Assembly (NCBI GenBank): GCA_022709425.1
Contig: JAKLIW010000002.1
Location: forward strand, 186,001-250,000
DNA length: 64,000 bases
Direction of reading: 5' to 3'
Origin: a bacterium
GTDB lineage: Bacteria > UBP6 > UBA1177 > JAKLFG01
The notes under the pieces are model-generated. The model worked only from the letters and a program-made list of their open reading frames with translations. It searched no databases and had not been told where the DNA came from. Below, in pieces: positions 33,411 through 40,832 of the stretch. Every line of letters starts with the position of its first letter. Position 1 is the first letter of the stretch. A program made the position numbers and the translations under genes.

Positions 33411-33839
33411 CTAGTTATCGTCTTTGTGTTTGAAATTTTTCATGATATCTGAGATCCTGATCTTGCGCAGCGACTGCTCCATCATCGTGCGGACATCGGC
33501 GGTCAGCGCGCGGAAGCGGCATTCTTTGTCGTTGCAGATCGGGTGGGCGAACAGGCACGCGTTGACCGGGAGCGGTCCTTCGATGACGGTGATGAGATCG
33601 TAGGCGGTGATCTCTTCGGCCTTCCGGGCCAGTGTGAAGCCCCCCTTCGCACCGCGCTTGGAGTCGATGAATCCTTCCTTCACGAGCGGCTGGAGCACCT
33701 TGGCGAGGTAGGTCTCCGATACCTGCAAGTCCTCGGCCATCTTCTTGACCGATGCATTTTTCCCGGCGGCGCCGATGTAGGCGAGCGCATGGATCGCGAT
33801 GTTGACCCGTTCCGAGATGTTGAGCAGTTTCTGGATCAT
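33411..33839 (-). CDS. Rrf2-family transcriptional regulator
   Basis: This 142-residue DNA-binding protein has the Rrf2 winged helix (about 5-80) with ALAYIGAAG, VSETYLAKVLQPLVKEGFI and the wing KRGAKGGFTLAR. Three cysteines, in CLFAHPICNDKEC, sit where IscR/NsrR hold a [2Fe-2S] or [4Fe-4S] cluster, so it probably senses cluster status, NO or redox state. Spacing (x6, x4) differs from the classic IscR form (x5, x5). It is 15 nt after a small hypothetical gene on the same strand. Confidence 0.92.
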   Translation of the reverse strand: MIQKLLNISERVNIAIHALAYIGAAGKNASVKKMAEDLQVSETYLAKVLQPLVKEGFIDSKRGAKGGFTLARKAEEITAYDLITVIEGPLPVNACLFAHPICNDKECRFRALTADVRTMMEQSLRKIRISDIMKNFKHKDDN

Positions 33840-33854
33840 GGTGTTCTCCCGATG

Positions 33855-34088
33855 CTAGACCAGCAGGTCTTCCGGCGGCAGTTGTCCTTTTTTCTCGACG
33901 AGTTGCAGACGCACCCGCCCCAGCGCGTCCTGCAGTTCCGTGGGGACTTTCTCGCCGTAGAATTCCTCGATCTTCCGGGATGATTCCTCATACTTTTCGG
34001 CCAACAGTTTCCACTGGAAATTGCTTTTGCAGAGCATGAGTTTCACGTCGATATCGTTGATCGCTTTCATGAAAATGCGGATATCCAT
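33855..34088 (-). CDS. Small conserved-looking hypothetical protein
   Basis: This 77-residue soluble protein is predicted mostly helical, with a charged stretch (LLAEKYEESSRKIEEFYGEK) and no cysteine pair, signal or membrane helix. I do not recognise a family. It lies 7 nt after the low-complexity protein gene and 15 nt before rrf2, so it is probably co-transcribed. An alternative start six codons later exists. Confidence 0.6.
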   Translation of the reverse strand: MDIRIFMKAINDIDVKLMLCKSNFQWKLLAEKYEESSRKIEEFYGEKVPTELQDALGRVRLQLVEKKGQLPPEDLLV

Positions 34089-34095
34089 TGTCCAG

Positions 34096-35595
34096 TCACC
34101 CCTTCGACTTCTTCCAGTCGTCGAACTGCGGGATGTCGAACGCCGATATATAGTACTGGGTCAGGTATTCGCGGAACCGGTCTTGGTCCGAGAGCACCTT
34201 GAAGCCGTACTTCTTATCGATGTACTTGACCGCCTCCATGTAGATCTTGTCGAAATTGGAACGGCCGACCCGCATCTTCGCCTTGTCGATCTCCATCGAC
34301 ACGAAGGTGCGATACGACTTCATGAGCGCATCGTCATCCATCTCGATGGTCATGCGACCCGGAACCATCGGCTCGTCGGCCGGTTCGGGATCGGGCTTCG
34401 GTTCGGGGGCGGGGCGACCCTTGCCGCCGCGCCCTTTCGGGGCCGGCCGTTCGGGCTCCTTCGCCTTTCCTTTTCCTTTTTCGGGTTCTTTGGGTTTTCC
34501 CTTATCTTTTCCTTTTTCCGGTTCCTTTGCCTTTTCTTTTTCCTTGCCGCGGGGCGCCGGTTTTTGCTCGTTTTTCGCGGCGACGGGCTTCGGATCCTGC
34601 TTCGGTGCGGGGACCGGCTCGGGGTCGGACTTTTTCTCTTCCACCCGCTTCATGGTCTTATCGTCGAAGGGAAGATAGAGGATATAGGTCGACTGGTGTT
34701 CCGATATCTTTTCGACGAGCGCCAGACCGCGCTTGGCGAGCCGGTCGAGCAGGCGGCCGAATTCGACGGCGTCGATCTCGTCGAGCCCGATACTCTTCTT
34801 GAGCCCCGCGCCGACATAGCCGTAATTCTTGCGGATACCGTAGGAGTAAAGGTACATCTTGACGTAGAGCGAGTATTCGCTGACCGGAAGCGGCTGGATG
34901 AGCCGGGCGAGGTCGTAGGGAAGGACGATATCGTCGCCGCGCACCACCATCTGGACCTTTTCTATCGGCTCCTCGTTGAGCGGCAGGATGATCTCTTCCT
35001 TCTTTGGGAGCGGCTTCACTTCGGGGCGCGGTTGCGGCGCGGGGACCGGCGCCGCGACCGGGGCGGGGGTCGGGGCGGGGAGCGGCTTCACCTCGGGTTT
35101 GGGCGGGAGCGGCGGCCGCTGTTCCTGTTTGAACTCCGGCTTGGGTTCGGGGCGGTGTTCCTGCCGCGGTTCCGGTTTGGGGAACTGTTTCTGCTCCGGG
35201 TAGACCGGCCGGTCGTTGCGGTTATCGTACTTATTGCCGCCATCGTATTTGTCGTTCTTGTCGTACCGGTCGCTGCGGCTATCGTACTTGTCGTTGCGGT
35301 CGTTGCGATTGTCGTACTTATTGCCGTTGTCGTATTTGTTGCCGTTGAATTTGTCGTTGTACTTGTCGGCATATTTGTCGAACCGGTTGTCGTACTTGTC
35401 GTTGCGGTCGCCTCCCTGCGGCGGGTAGGGCTTCCGTTCGTCGCGCCGCTCCTGCGGCTTGTCGTGGCGCTGTTCCTGCGGTTTCGGCGCGGTCGGCTTG
35501 GCGGCGTTCTCTTCGGCTATCTTCTTCAGGTACTGTACGATCTCTTCCTTTGCTTTTTCCTTGATGGCGTCGGAGATGGCTTTCAGAAGTCCCAT
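34096..35595 (-). CDS. Low-complexity NDKYD-repeat protein with folded C-terminal domain
   Basis: This 499-residue protein has a helical start (MGLLKAISDAIKEKAKEEI), then about 65 residues of Asn/Asp/Lys/Tyr/Arg repeats (DKYDNR, NDKYDS and similar; coded by about 35215-35410). A Pro/Lys/Glu linker follows, then a domain at about 205-315 (IVLPYDLARLIQPLPVSEYSLYVKMYLYSYG), another Lys/Pro/Glu-rich linker and a C-terminal domain (about 410-499). The middle domain has the look of a winged helix for replication or plasmid-type proteins, but this is only an impression. The start at 35595 has GAGGTGA 5 nt upstream. No family was recognised. Confidence 0.75.
   Translation of the reverse strand: MGLLKAISDAIKEKAKEEIVQYLKKIAEENAAKPTAPKPQEQRHDKPQERRDERKPYPPQGGDRNDKYDNRFDKYADKYNDKFNGNKYDNGNKYDNRNDRNDKYDSRSDRYDKNDKYDGGNKYDNRNDRPVYPEQKQFPKPEPRQEHRPEPKPEFKQEQRPPLPPKPEVKPLPAPTPAPVAAPVPAPQPRPEVKPLPKKEEIILPLNEEPIEKVQMVVRGDDIVLPYDLARLIQPLPVSEYSLYVKMYLYSYGIRKNYGYVGAGLKKSIGLDEIDAVEFGRLLDRLAKRGLALVEKISEHQSTYILYLPFDDKTMKRVEEKKSDPEPVPAPKQDPKPVAAKNEQKPAPRGKEKEKAKEPEKGKDKGKPKEPEKGKGKAKEPERPAPKGRGGKGRPAPEPKPDPEPADEPMVPGRMTIEMDDDALMKSYRTFVSMEIDKAKMRVGRSNFDKIYMEAVKYIDKKYGFKVLSDQDRFREYLTQYYISAFDIPQFDDWKKSKG
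35215..35410 (-). repeat. Degenerate tandem repeats encoding NDKYD-type units
   Basis: Variants of a 12-18 nt unit (TTGTCGTACTT-like on the plus strand) recur about a dozen times and encode Asn/Asp-Lys-Tyr-Asp units. All are in frame, so length changes would not break the protein. Confidence 0.7.
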
Positions 35596-35643
35596 AGGTC
35601 TCACCTCATATCGATTCGGGTCAATCACTCACGGTCACACGAC

Positions 35644-36030
35644 TTACGGAATATCCTGTTTGGCCGTGAAGGTTTTGCAGGCGACCACTTCGTCGCCCTT
35701 GTATTTGCAGGCGATGAACCAGTAGTGGAACCGTTTCTCGCCCGTGGTCGATGTGTATTGGTAGGTCTCGTTCTTTTCGTCCTTTTTGAACTCGGCCAGT
35801 TCCACCTTCTTGATAAGTTCCTGTTCGCTCTTGCGCAGTTCGAACTTGAAGGGGGCCTGCCTGTTCATCTTGAAGGGAGGATCTATCGCAATGGTATAGA
35901 GAACGCCGTCGGCTTTCTTCTCGAAGGTCACCTTCGCCTCGGTCGGCTTCGCGTCGGCGGTCGGTTTTTTCTCTTCGGCGGCGGTCACGGTCAGGGAGAG
36001 GAGCAGAAGCGGGAGGAGCAGGTATCTCAT
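35644..36030 (-). CDS. Small secreted hypothetical protein
   Basis: This 128-residue protein has a clear Sec signal (MRYLLLPLLLLSLTVTA), a short charged linker and a beta-rich domain (VLYTIAIDPPFKMNRQAPFKFELRK, then YQYTSTTGEKRFHYWFIACKYKGDEVVACKTF) with two cysteines that could form a disulphide. It is probably periplasmic. No family is recognised. The start overlaps the Hsp20 stop by 4 nt (ATGA), an odd coupling of an exported protein with a cytosolic chaperone. Confidence 0.75.
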   Translation of the reverse strand: MRYLLLPLLLLSLTVTAAEEKKPTADAKPTEAKVTFEKKADGVLYTIAIDPPFKMNRQAPFKFELRKSEQELIKKVELAEFKKDEKNETYQYTSTTGEKRFHYWFIACKYKGDEVVACKTFTAKQDIP

Positions 36031-36434
36031 GCGGCCTCGCGGTAAGTCACGGTTATCTTCACCACGCCGTACTTGTAGGAATGTTCAATGTCGGCGATGT
36101 TCTCTTCGCCCTTTTCGAGCGGCACCAGTTTGAGATAGTCGCCGGTGTTCCGTTCCATGTGGAGGTATTTGCGGTTGTGACGGCTGGGCGCCTTCTTGAC
36201 GCCGCGGAAGACGAGCATTCCGTCGCGGCGCGAGAGGTCGATGCTCTCCTCGTCGAGCGCGGGGGTCTCGATGAAGATGATCTGCCGTTCGCCGTCGAGG
36301 TAGGTGTCGGTGGCTGGCGAGATGACGTTGAGCCCCTTCTCGTCCTCCAGATATTCTTCGCTCATACGGGCGACATAGTTGGCGATGACCCGCTCCATGT
36401 TGAGCCGCAGGTCGATGAGTTTCTCTATCTTCAT
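36027..36434 (-). CDS. Hsp20/alpha-crystallin family small chaperone
   Basis: This 135-residue protein has a short helical N-terminus and a crystallin domain (about 45-132): IIFIETPALDEESIDLSRRDGMLVFRGVKK, then YLKLVPLEKGEENIADIEHSYKYGVVKITVTY. The family's conserved GVL reads YGVVKI. It would act as an ATP-independent holdase. It leads the low-complexity/Rrf2 cluster and has the promoter at 36462-36491. Confidence 0.82.
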   Translation of the reverse strand: MKIEKLIDLRLNMERVIANYVARMSEEYLEDEKGLNVISPATDTYLDGERQIIFIETPALDEESIDLSRRDGMLVFRGVKKAPSRHNRKYLHMERNTGDYLKLVPLEKGEENIADIEHSYKYGVVKITVTYREAA

Positions 36435-36461
36435 AGAGTCGAAACCTCCATAGCGGGTCCG

Positions 36462-36491
36462 ATTATATAATTATGGGCGCGCGAAAGTCAA
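36462..36491 (-). promoter_or_regulatory. Predicted promoter of the hsp20 cluster
   Basis: On the minus strand TTGACT (36486-36491) and a perfect TATAAT (36462-36467) are 18 bp apart, 28 bp before the start. No CIRCE element was seen. Confidence 0.65.
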
Positions 36492-36502
36492 AAGAAATTA
36501 GA

Positions 36503-37576
36503 CTAAAAGGTCTGAATAGAAAGTTTGTCCACTATCCGTTCGGCGGCGTGACCGTCACCGTAGGGGTTGGTCGCCTTGGCGAACGAGGCGTAGTAGGCGG
36601 GATCGGTGAAGAGCCGTTTTGCCGCCGCGACGATGTCTGCCTGTTCGGTCCCGGCGAGTATGAGCGTTCCCGCGTCGACCCCTTCGCTCCGTTCGGTCTC
36701 GCGCCGCATGACGATAACCGGAATACCGAAGGCGGGCGCCTCCTCCTGAATGCCGCCCGAATCGGTGAGAACCAGTTCGGACGAGGTCATCTCGGTGATG
36801 AAGGCGATATAGTCGAGCGGTTCGATGAGGCGGACATTATTGATGCCGGTCAGAAGCGCGTTGACGGTCGAGCGGACATTCGGGTTGGGGTGGACCGGGT
36901 AGACGAATTCACGGTCGGGGAAGGTGCGTGCCAGTTCCGCTATCGCGCCGCATATCTGGCGCATCGGCTCGCCGAAATTCTCGCGCCGGTGGGCGGTGAT
37001 GAGCACCTGTTTCTTCTTCTGCGTCTTGATCTTCGCCGCGACGAGCTTCACCGTGTCGATGACGGTGTTGCCGGTGACGAAGATGGCCGCCGGGTCGATC
37101 CCTTCGCGTAGAAGGTTGTCGCGGTTGTGGGTCGTCGGCGCGAAATGGTAGGCGGCGATGCGGGCGGTGAGCGACCGGTTCATCTCCTCGGGGAACGGCG
37201 AGTAGCGATCATGACTGCGCAGTCCCGCCTCGACATGGCCGACCGGTATCTTTTTATAGAAAGCGGCGAGCGACGAGGCGAAGGTGGTGGAGGTGTCGCC
37301 GTGGACGATGACCAGATTGGGCTTGACGGTGTCGAGCGCCGCGTCGAGCCGCGTGAGTATCGAGCTGGTGATATGGGCGATCGACTGGTTGTCCTTCATG
37401 ATGTCGAGGTCGGTATCGGGGTGGACGGCGAAGAAATCGAAGAGCGGCCGGCAGAGGTCGCGGTGCTGACCGGTATAGAGGAAATGGGTGTCGATGCCGC
37501 GCTTCTTCAGTTCACGGATGACCGGCACGATCTTGATGAATTCGGGCCGGGTGCCGACCGATACGAGGACCTTCAT
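36503..37576 (-). CDS. wecB: UDP-N-acetylglucosamine 2-epimerase
   Basis: This non-hydrolysing epimerase interconverts UDP-GlcNAc and UDP-ManNAc for surface polysaccharides. The 357-residue protein shows VGTRPEFIKIVPVI, the HGDTSTTFA segment, HVEAGLRSHDRYSPFPEEMNR and LTDSGGIQEEAPAFGIPVIVMRRETERSEG, all characteristic. No other polysaccharide genes are adjacent, so ManNAc use must be encoded elsewhere. It lies 9 nt after ttcA. The stop is close to the hsp20 promoter. Confidence 0.95.
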   Translation of the reverse strand: MKVLVSVGTRPEFIKIVPVIRELKKRGIDTHFLYTGQHRDLCRPLFDFFAVHPDTDLDIMKDNQSIAHITSSILTRLDAALDTVKPNLVIVHGDTSTTFASSLAAFYKKIPVGHVEAGLRSHDRYSPFPEEMNRSLTARIAAYHFAPTTHNRDNLLREGIDPAAIFVTGNTVIDTVKLVAAKIKTQKKKQVLITAHRRENFGEPMRQICGAIAELARTFPDREFVYPVHPNPNVRSTVNALLTGINNVRLIEPLDYIAFITEMTSSELVLTDSGGIQEEAPAFGIPVIVMRRETERSEGVDAGTLILAGTEQADIVAAAKRLFTDPAYYASFAKATNPYGDGHAAERIVDKLSIQTF

Positions 37577-37585
37577 GACGACCTC

Positions 37586-38371
37586 CTACAACATGCTTTT
37601 GCGGCTGGGCGGTTTGAGCAGGTACTCGGGCCGCACGGTGAACAGCGAACGGAATATGCTTTGCCGGACGCGCCGGTGCCGCTTGTGCGCATCGGCGATG
37701 AGCTGTTTGACATAACTCCGCTCCGATATGCACTGGAACGGACAGCCCGAGGGGAAGGTCTCCAGTTTGCGCCGTTTCGCCTCGGCCGCAATGAGCGTCT
37801 CGTCGATGTAGAGCATCGGCCGGATCACGCGGAATTCGCCGCCGAAGAAGGAGTTGTTGGGCTTCATCGTTTCGATGCAGGAGCCATAGAGGATGTTGAG
37901 GAAGAGCGTCTGCATGAAGTCGTCGCGGTGGTGACCGAAGGCGATGACATTGGCACCGATGGTCTTAGCGTGCTTGAATATCGCGATGCGTCGGTTGCGC
38001 GAACAGAGATAGCAGGGTTTCTTCTTCTCCCGTTTGAAGGTCTCCAGTATCGGTTCGTCGACGGTGTGGAACGGGACGCCGAGCGATGCGGCGTAGTCTT
38101 TAAGGTAGGCGAGCTTCTCGTCGTCCCCCTTGAAGCCCATCCGGACAAAGATGGCCGAGAGCTTGAAGTCGTTGGTGGTCTCTATCTTCTTGCGGGCGAG
38201 CAGCGCGAGCAACAGCGATGAATCCTTCCCGCCCGACAGCCCCACCATGACATGGTCGCCGGGGTGGATCATGTCATAGTCCATGATCGCCGTCTCGACC
38301 CGTTTGTGGAGGTTGAGGAATGCCTTCCCTTCAAGGTTGGGACGGCTCTTTTTTTCCTGCGGCGTATCCAT
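37586..38371 (-). CDS. TtcA-family tRNA 2-thiocytidine synthetase (PP-loop)
   Basis: This 261-residue ATP-dependent thiolase has the PP-loop VGLSGGKDSSLLL and the two cluster CxxC motifs, CYLC and the later CPFQC (CxxxC). The PCYLCSRNRR and FGHHRDDFMQTLFLNILY segments match TtcA, which thiolates C32 of some tRNAs using a [4Fe-4S] cluster. The second motif has one extra residue compared with the usual CxxC pair, so a related thiolase is possible. The start at 38371 has GAGGAGT upstream. Confidence 0.88.
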   Translation of the reverse strand: MDTPQEKKSRPNLEGKAFLNLHKRVETAIMDYDMIHPGDHVMVGLSGGKDSSLLLALLARKKIETTNDFKLSAIFVRMGFKGDDEKLAYLKDYAASLGVPFHTVDEPILETFKREKKKPCYLCSRNRRIAIFKHAKTIGANVIAFGHHRDDFMQTLFLNILYGSCIETMKPNNSFFGGEFRVIRPMLYIDETLIAAEAKRRKLETFPSGCPFQCISERSYVKQLIADAHKRHRRVRQSIFRSLFTVRPEYLLKPPSRKSML

Positions 38372-38483
38372 GGGACTCCTCACTCTGCACCACACTTATA
38401 CCGGAGCGGGGGCGATTTGTAAAGGAGAGATAAAAATTGCAAAAGGTGCGTCGCGGTGCCATACTGCCCGAACGGAGGAATAG

Positions 38484-38885
38484 ATGGCAAAACCGGTCAT
38501 ACTCGTCACCGCCGCGGTCATGATGCGGCGCGGGAAGATACTGTTGGCGCGCCGTTGCGATCACGGTCATATCAACGGTAAATGGGAATTCCCCGGCGGC
38601 AAACTGGAGGCGGGAGAGACGCCCGAGGAGTGCCTTGCCCGCGAACTGTTCGAAGAGTTCGGCATCCGGGCGACGGTGGGGCCGCTCATTGCCGAGAACT
38701 GCCACGACTACGGCGAGAAGGCGATACGGCTGCTGGTTTTCCGCATCACGCGGATACGGGGCGACTTCGTTCTGACCGAACATGACGCCATCGAATGGGT
38801 GCTGCCTGCAAAACTGCTCTCGTATGATCTCGCCCCGGCCGATATACCGGTCGCCCAGATATTATCCGGAAAGAAAAAAGACTAA
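38484..38885 (+). CDS. mutT: MutT-type Nudix hydrolase (8-oxo-dGTP diphosphatase)
   Basis: This 133-residue enzyme cleans oxidised nucleotides from the pool. The Nudix box GX5EX7REUXEEXGU is complete at 39-61 (GKLEAGETPEECLARELFEEFGI), preceded by GKWEFPGG as in MutT. Length and the NGKWEFPGGK signature fit the 8-oxo-dGTPase branch. It has GGAGG 5 nt before the start. It converges with the ankyrin-repeat gene and overlaps it by 4 nt. Confidence 0.9.
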   Translation: MAKPVILVTAAVMMRRGKILLARRCDHGHINGKWEFPGGKLEAGETPEECLARELFEEFGIRATVGPLIAENCHDYGEKAIRLLVFRITRIRGDFVLTEHDAIEWVLPAKLLSYDLAPADIPVAQILSGKKKD

Positions 38886-39481
38886 TCCAAAGCCCCACCT
38901 GCGGAAAGCAGATCCATGAGCTCTTGATTCTTCGCTTCGCGCGCTATCTTCATGGCGGTGACGCCGGTCTTCGATTTTTTGTTGACATCGGCCCCCTGTT
39001 CGATGAGGTAGGCGGCAACTTTGGCGTGTCCGAATTTCACCGCGAACATGAGCGGGGAGATACCGTTGGCGTTCTCGGCGTCGAGCATCGTGCCGCTCTC
39101 GACCAAGCGGGTGACCTCTGCCAGATCACCGTCGTGCGCCGCCTGAAAGAGCTTCTTCTCGTCGGCCGCGCGGTCGAATATCATCGATGCCTTCAGTTCG
39201 ACCGAACCTGATCGGTCGCTGAGTGCGCCGCCCCCTTTTTTCTGTTGCTCTTTCTTCTGTTCCTCTTCGGCCGCCTTTTTCTTCTCCTCCTCCTCTTTCT
39301 GCTTCTGGAGCTCGGCCGCCCGGATACCGGCGGTCTCATCCATAGCGTAGAGTGTCGCGAAGAGGGCGAGGGCGAGGAACGAGGCGAGCGCGCCGCCGAT
39401 GCCCCATTTCTGCGCCATGATGGTGATGATGACGAAGAGCGCCAGCGCGCCCCACTTGGTGTATTGCCCGTACGATGTCAC
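38882..39481 (-). CDS. Membrane-anchored ankyrin-repeat protein
   Basis: This 199-residue protein starts at a GTG (39481) with GGAGGG 6 nt upstream. It has two hydrophobic helices (WGALALFVIITIMA and GGALASFLALALFATLYA), a charged coiled stretch of about 35 residues (QKQKEEEEKKKAAEEEQKKEQQ) and three C-terminal ankyrin repeats (AAHDGDLAEVTRLVESG, SPLMFAVKFGHAKVAAYLIEQG and a third). The repeats probably face the cytoplasm and bind a partner. An in-frame ATG far upstream lies outside the promoter region and is rejected. Confidence 0.82.
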   Translation of the reverse strand: MTSYGQYTKWGALALFVIITIMAQKWGIGGALASFLALALFATLYAMDETAGIRAAELQKQKEEEEKKKAAEEEQKKEQQKKGGGALSDRSGSVELKASMIFDRAADEKKLFQAAHDGDLAEVTRLVESGTMLDAENANGISPLMFAVKFGHAKVAAYLIEQGADVNKKSKTGVTAMKIAREAKNQELMDLLSAGGALD

Positions 39482-39509
39482 GGTTCCCTCCGCAAAGAAA
39501 AGCCGGTGA

Positions 39510-39538
39510 AGTGTACGATATCCGGCATCTAAAAGCAA
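39510..39538 (-). promoter_or_regulatory. Predicted promoter of the ankyrin membrane protein
   Basis: On the minus strand TTGCTT (39533-39538) and TACACT (39510-39515) are 17 bp apart, 28 bp before the GTG start, which supports that start. Confidence 0.55.
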
Positions 39539-39602
39539 GTCGGCGGCCGAAAAGTGGACTTCGCGCCGACCGTACGGCATAGTACGGGGGTATGGAGGAG
39601 AC

Positions 39603-40832
39603 ATGACCACCGTTCCCCGACTCATATTCCGCCTGACCGGCGGCAACCGGACCGCCGTCCGTGCGCTCGTCGCTTCGCTGGAAGCCATCGGCGTTCAGCG
39701 CGGCGCGGTGCGGGTGATCCGCGATCTGCACGAACTGGATGACCTTTCGTCCGACACCGCGCCGATCTTTCTTTTTTCCTGCATGAGTTGCCATTTTGAG
39801 AAAAGCGCCCGTGAGATGGAATGGCTTCGCCGCCGTTTCCCGCCCGCCCGCTTCATTATCGGCGGGCCGCATCCATCGGCCCGGCCGCGCGAGGTGTTGG
39901 AACGGGGCTTTGATCTTGCGGCGGTGGGCGAGGGAGAGGAGACGATCCGCGAGATATGGCTTCGGACGGAGGCGGGGCGGTCGCTCGACGATGTCGCGGG
40001 ACTCTACCGGCTCGTGGCGGGCGAGCTTACCGGCACACCGGCTTCGCCGGTCGATATCGAACGCTATCCCATGATGGCCCAGCGGTTCAAACTGCACGGA
40101 CCCATCGAGATAACGCGCGGCTGCGCCAGTTTCTGCCGCTACTGTCAGACCTCCTTCTTCCACGGCGTCAAGGAACGGTGGCGGAGCCGCGAGGCGATAT
40201 TGGCGGCGGTCGAGGAACTGGCGGCGATCGATTTCAAATATTACCGGTTCCTTTCGCCCAATGCGCTCGGCTGGTACAATCCGACCAACACAACCCCCGA
40301 GCCGCTCCATGCACTGCTCGCCGACATCCGCCGCATCGTCGGGCCGCACCGCAAGGTCATTTTCGGCACCTTCCCGGCAGAGATACGGCCCGAATTCGCC
40401 ACCCGCGAGAGCATGGCGGTCATCAAAAAGTACTGTGACAACCCCATCATCGTGGTCGGTGGCCAGTCGGGGAGCGACCGGATGCTCGAACAGATGCACC
40501 GCGGTCACACCGTCGCCGATATTTACCGCGCCGTCGAGAATACCAAGGCGGCGGGGCTCAATCCCATCGTCGATCTCATCTTCGGACTGCCGGGAGAAAC
40601 GCCGGAATATCTCGCCGAGACGGTAGCGCTCATGGAGCGTCTTCTTGCCGAAGGGGCGCACATCCGGGGACACATCTTCATGCCGCTTCCCGGTACGCCT
40701 TGGGAGGATGAGCCGCCCGGAAAGGTGCCGGAGGAGTTGGCGCAGCGCTTCAAGCTGATGTCGTCGAAAGGGGCGCTGTCGGGCTGTTGGGAAGAACAGA
40801 TGACGCAGGAGGATACCCGATGCTACGTCTGA
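39603..40832 (+). CDS. B12-binding/radical SAM protein (TIGR04013-like)
   Basis: This 409-residue protein joins a degenerate cobalamin-binding-like region (about 1-140; SCMSCHFEKSAREMEWL and IGGPHPSARP) to a radical SAM core with C174, C178 and C181 in RGCASFCRYC. The architecture and the TRGCASFCRYCQTSF region fit TIGR04013, a family of unknown reaction. The HxxG cobalamin ligand is not obvious, so B12 binding is uncertain. It has a GGAGGAG ribosome site and overlaps the next gene by 13 nt. Confidence 0.85.
   Translation: MTTVPRLIFRLTGGNRTAVRALVASLEAIGVQRGAVRVIRDLHELDDLSSDTAPIFLFSCMSCHFEKSAREMEWLRRRFPPARFIIGGPHPSARPREVLERGFDLAAVGEGEETIREIWLRTEAGRSLDDVAGLYRLVAGELTGTPASPVDIERYPMMAQRFKLHGPIEITRGCASFCRYCQTSFFHGVKERWRSREAILAAVEELAAIDFKYYRFLSPNALGWYNPTNTTPEPLHALLADIRRIVGPHRKVIFGTFPAEIRPEFATRESMAVIKKYCDNPIIVVGGQSGSDRMLEQMHRGHTVADIYRAVENTKAAGLNPIVDLIFGLPGETPEYLAETVALMERLLAEGAHIRGHIFMPLPGTPWEDEPPGKVPEELAQRFKLMSSKGALSGCWEEQMTQEDTRCYV

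Noticed and set aside
34021..36045. A 674-codon open frame antisense to the low-complexity protein, with long hydrophobic runs.
   Set aside because: It spans several sense genes with good starts and ribosome sites, and its composition mirrors the Asn/Asp/Lys repeats on the other strand. It is an artefact of high GC and low complexity.
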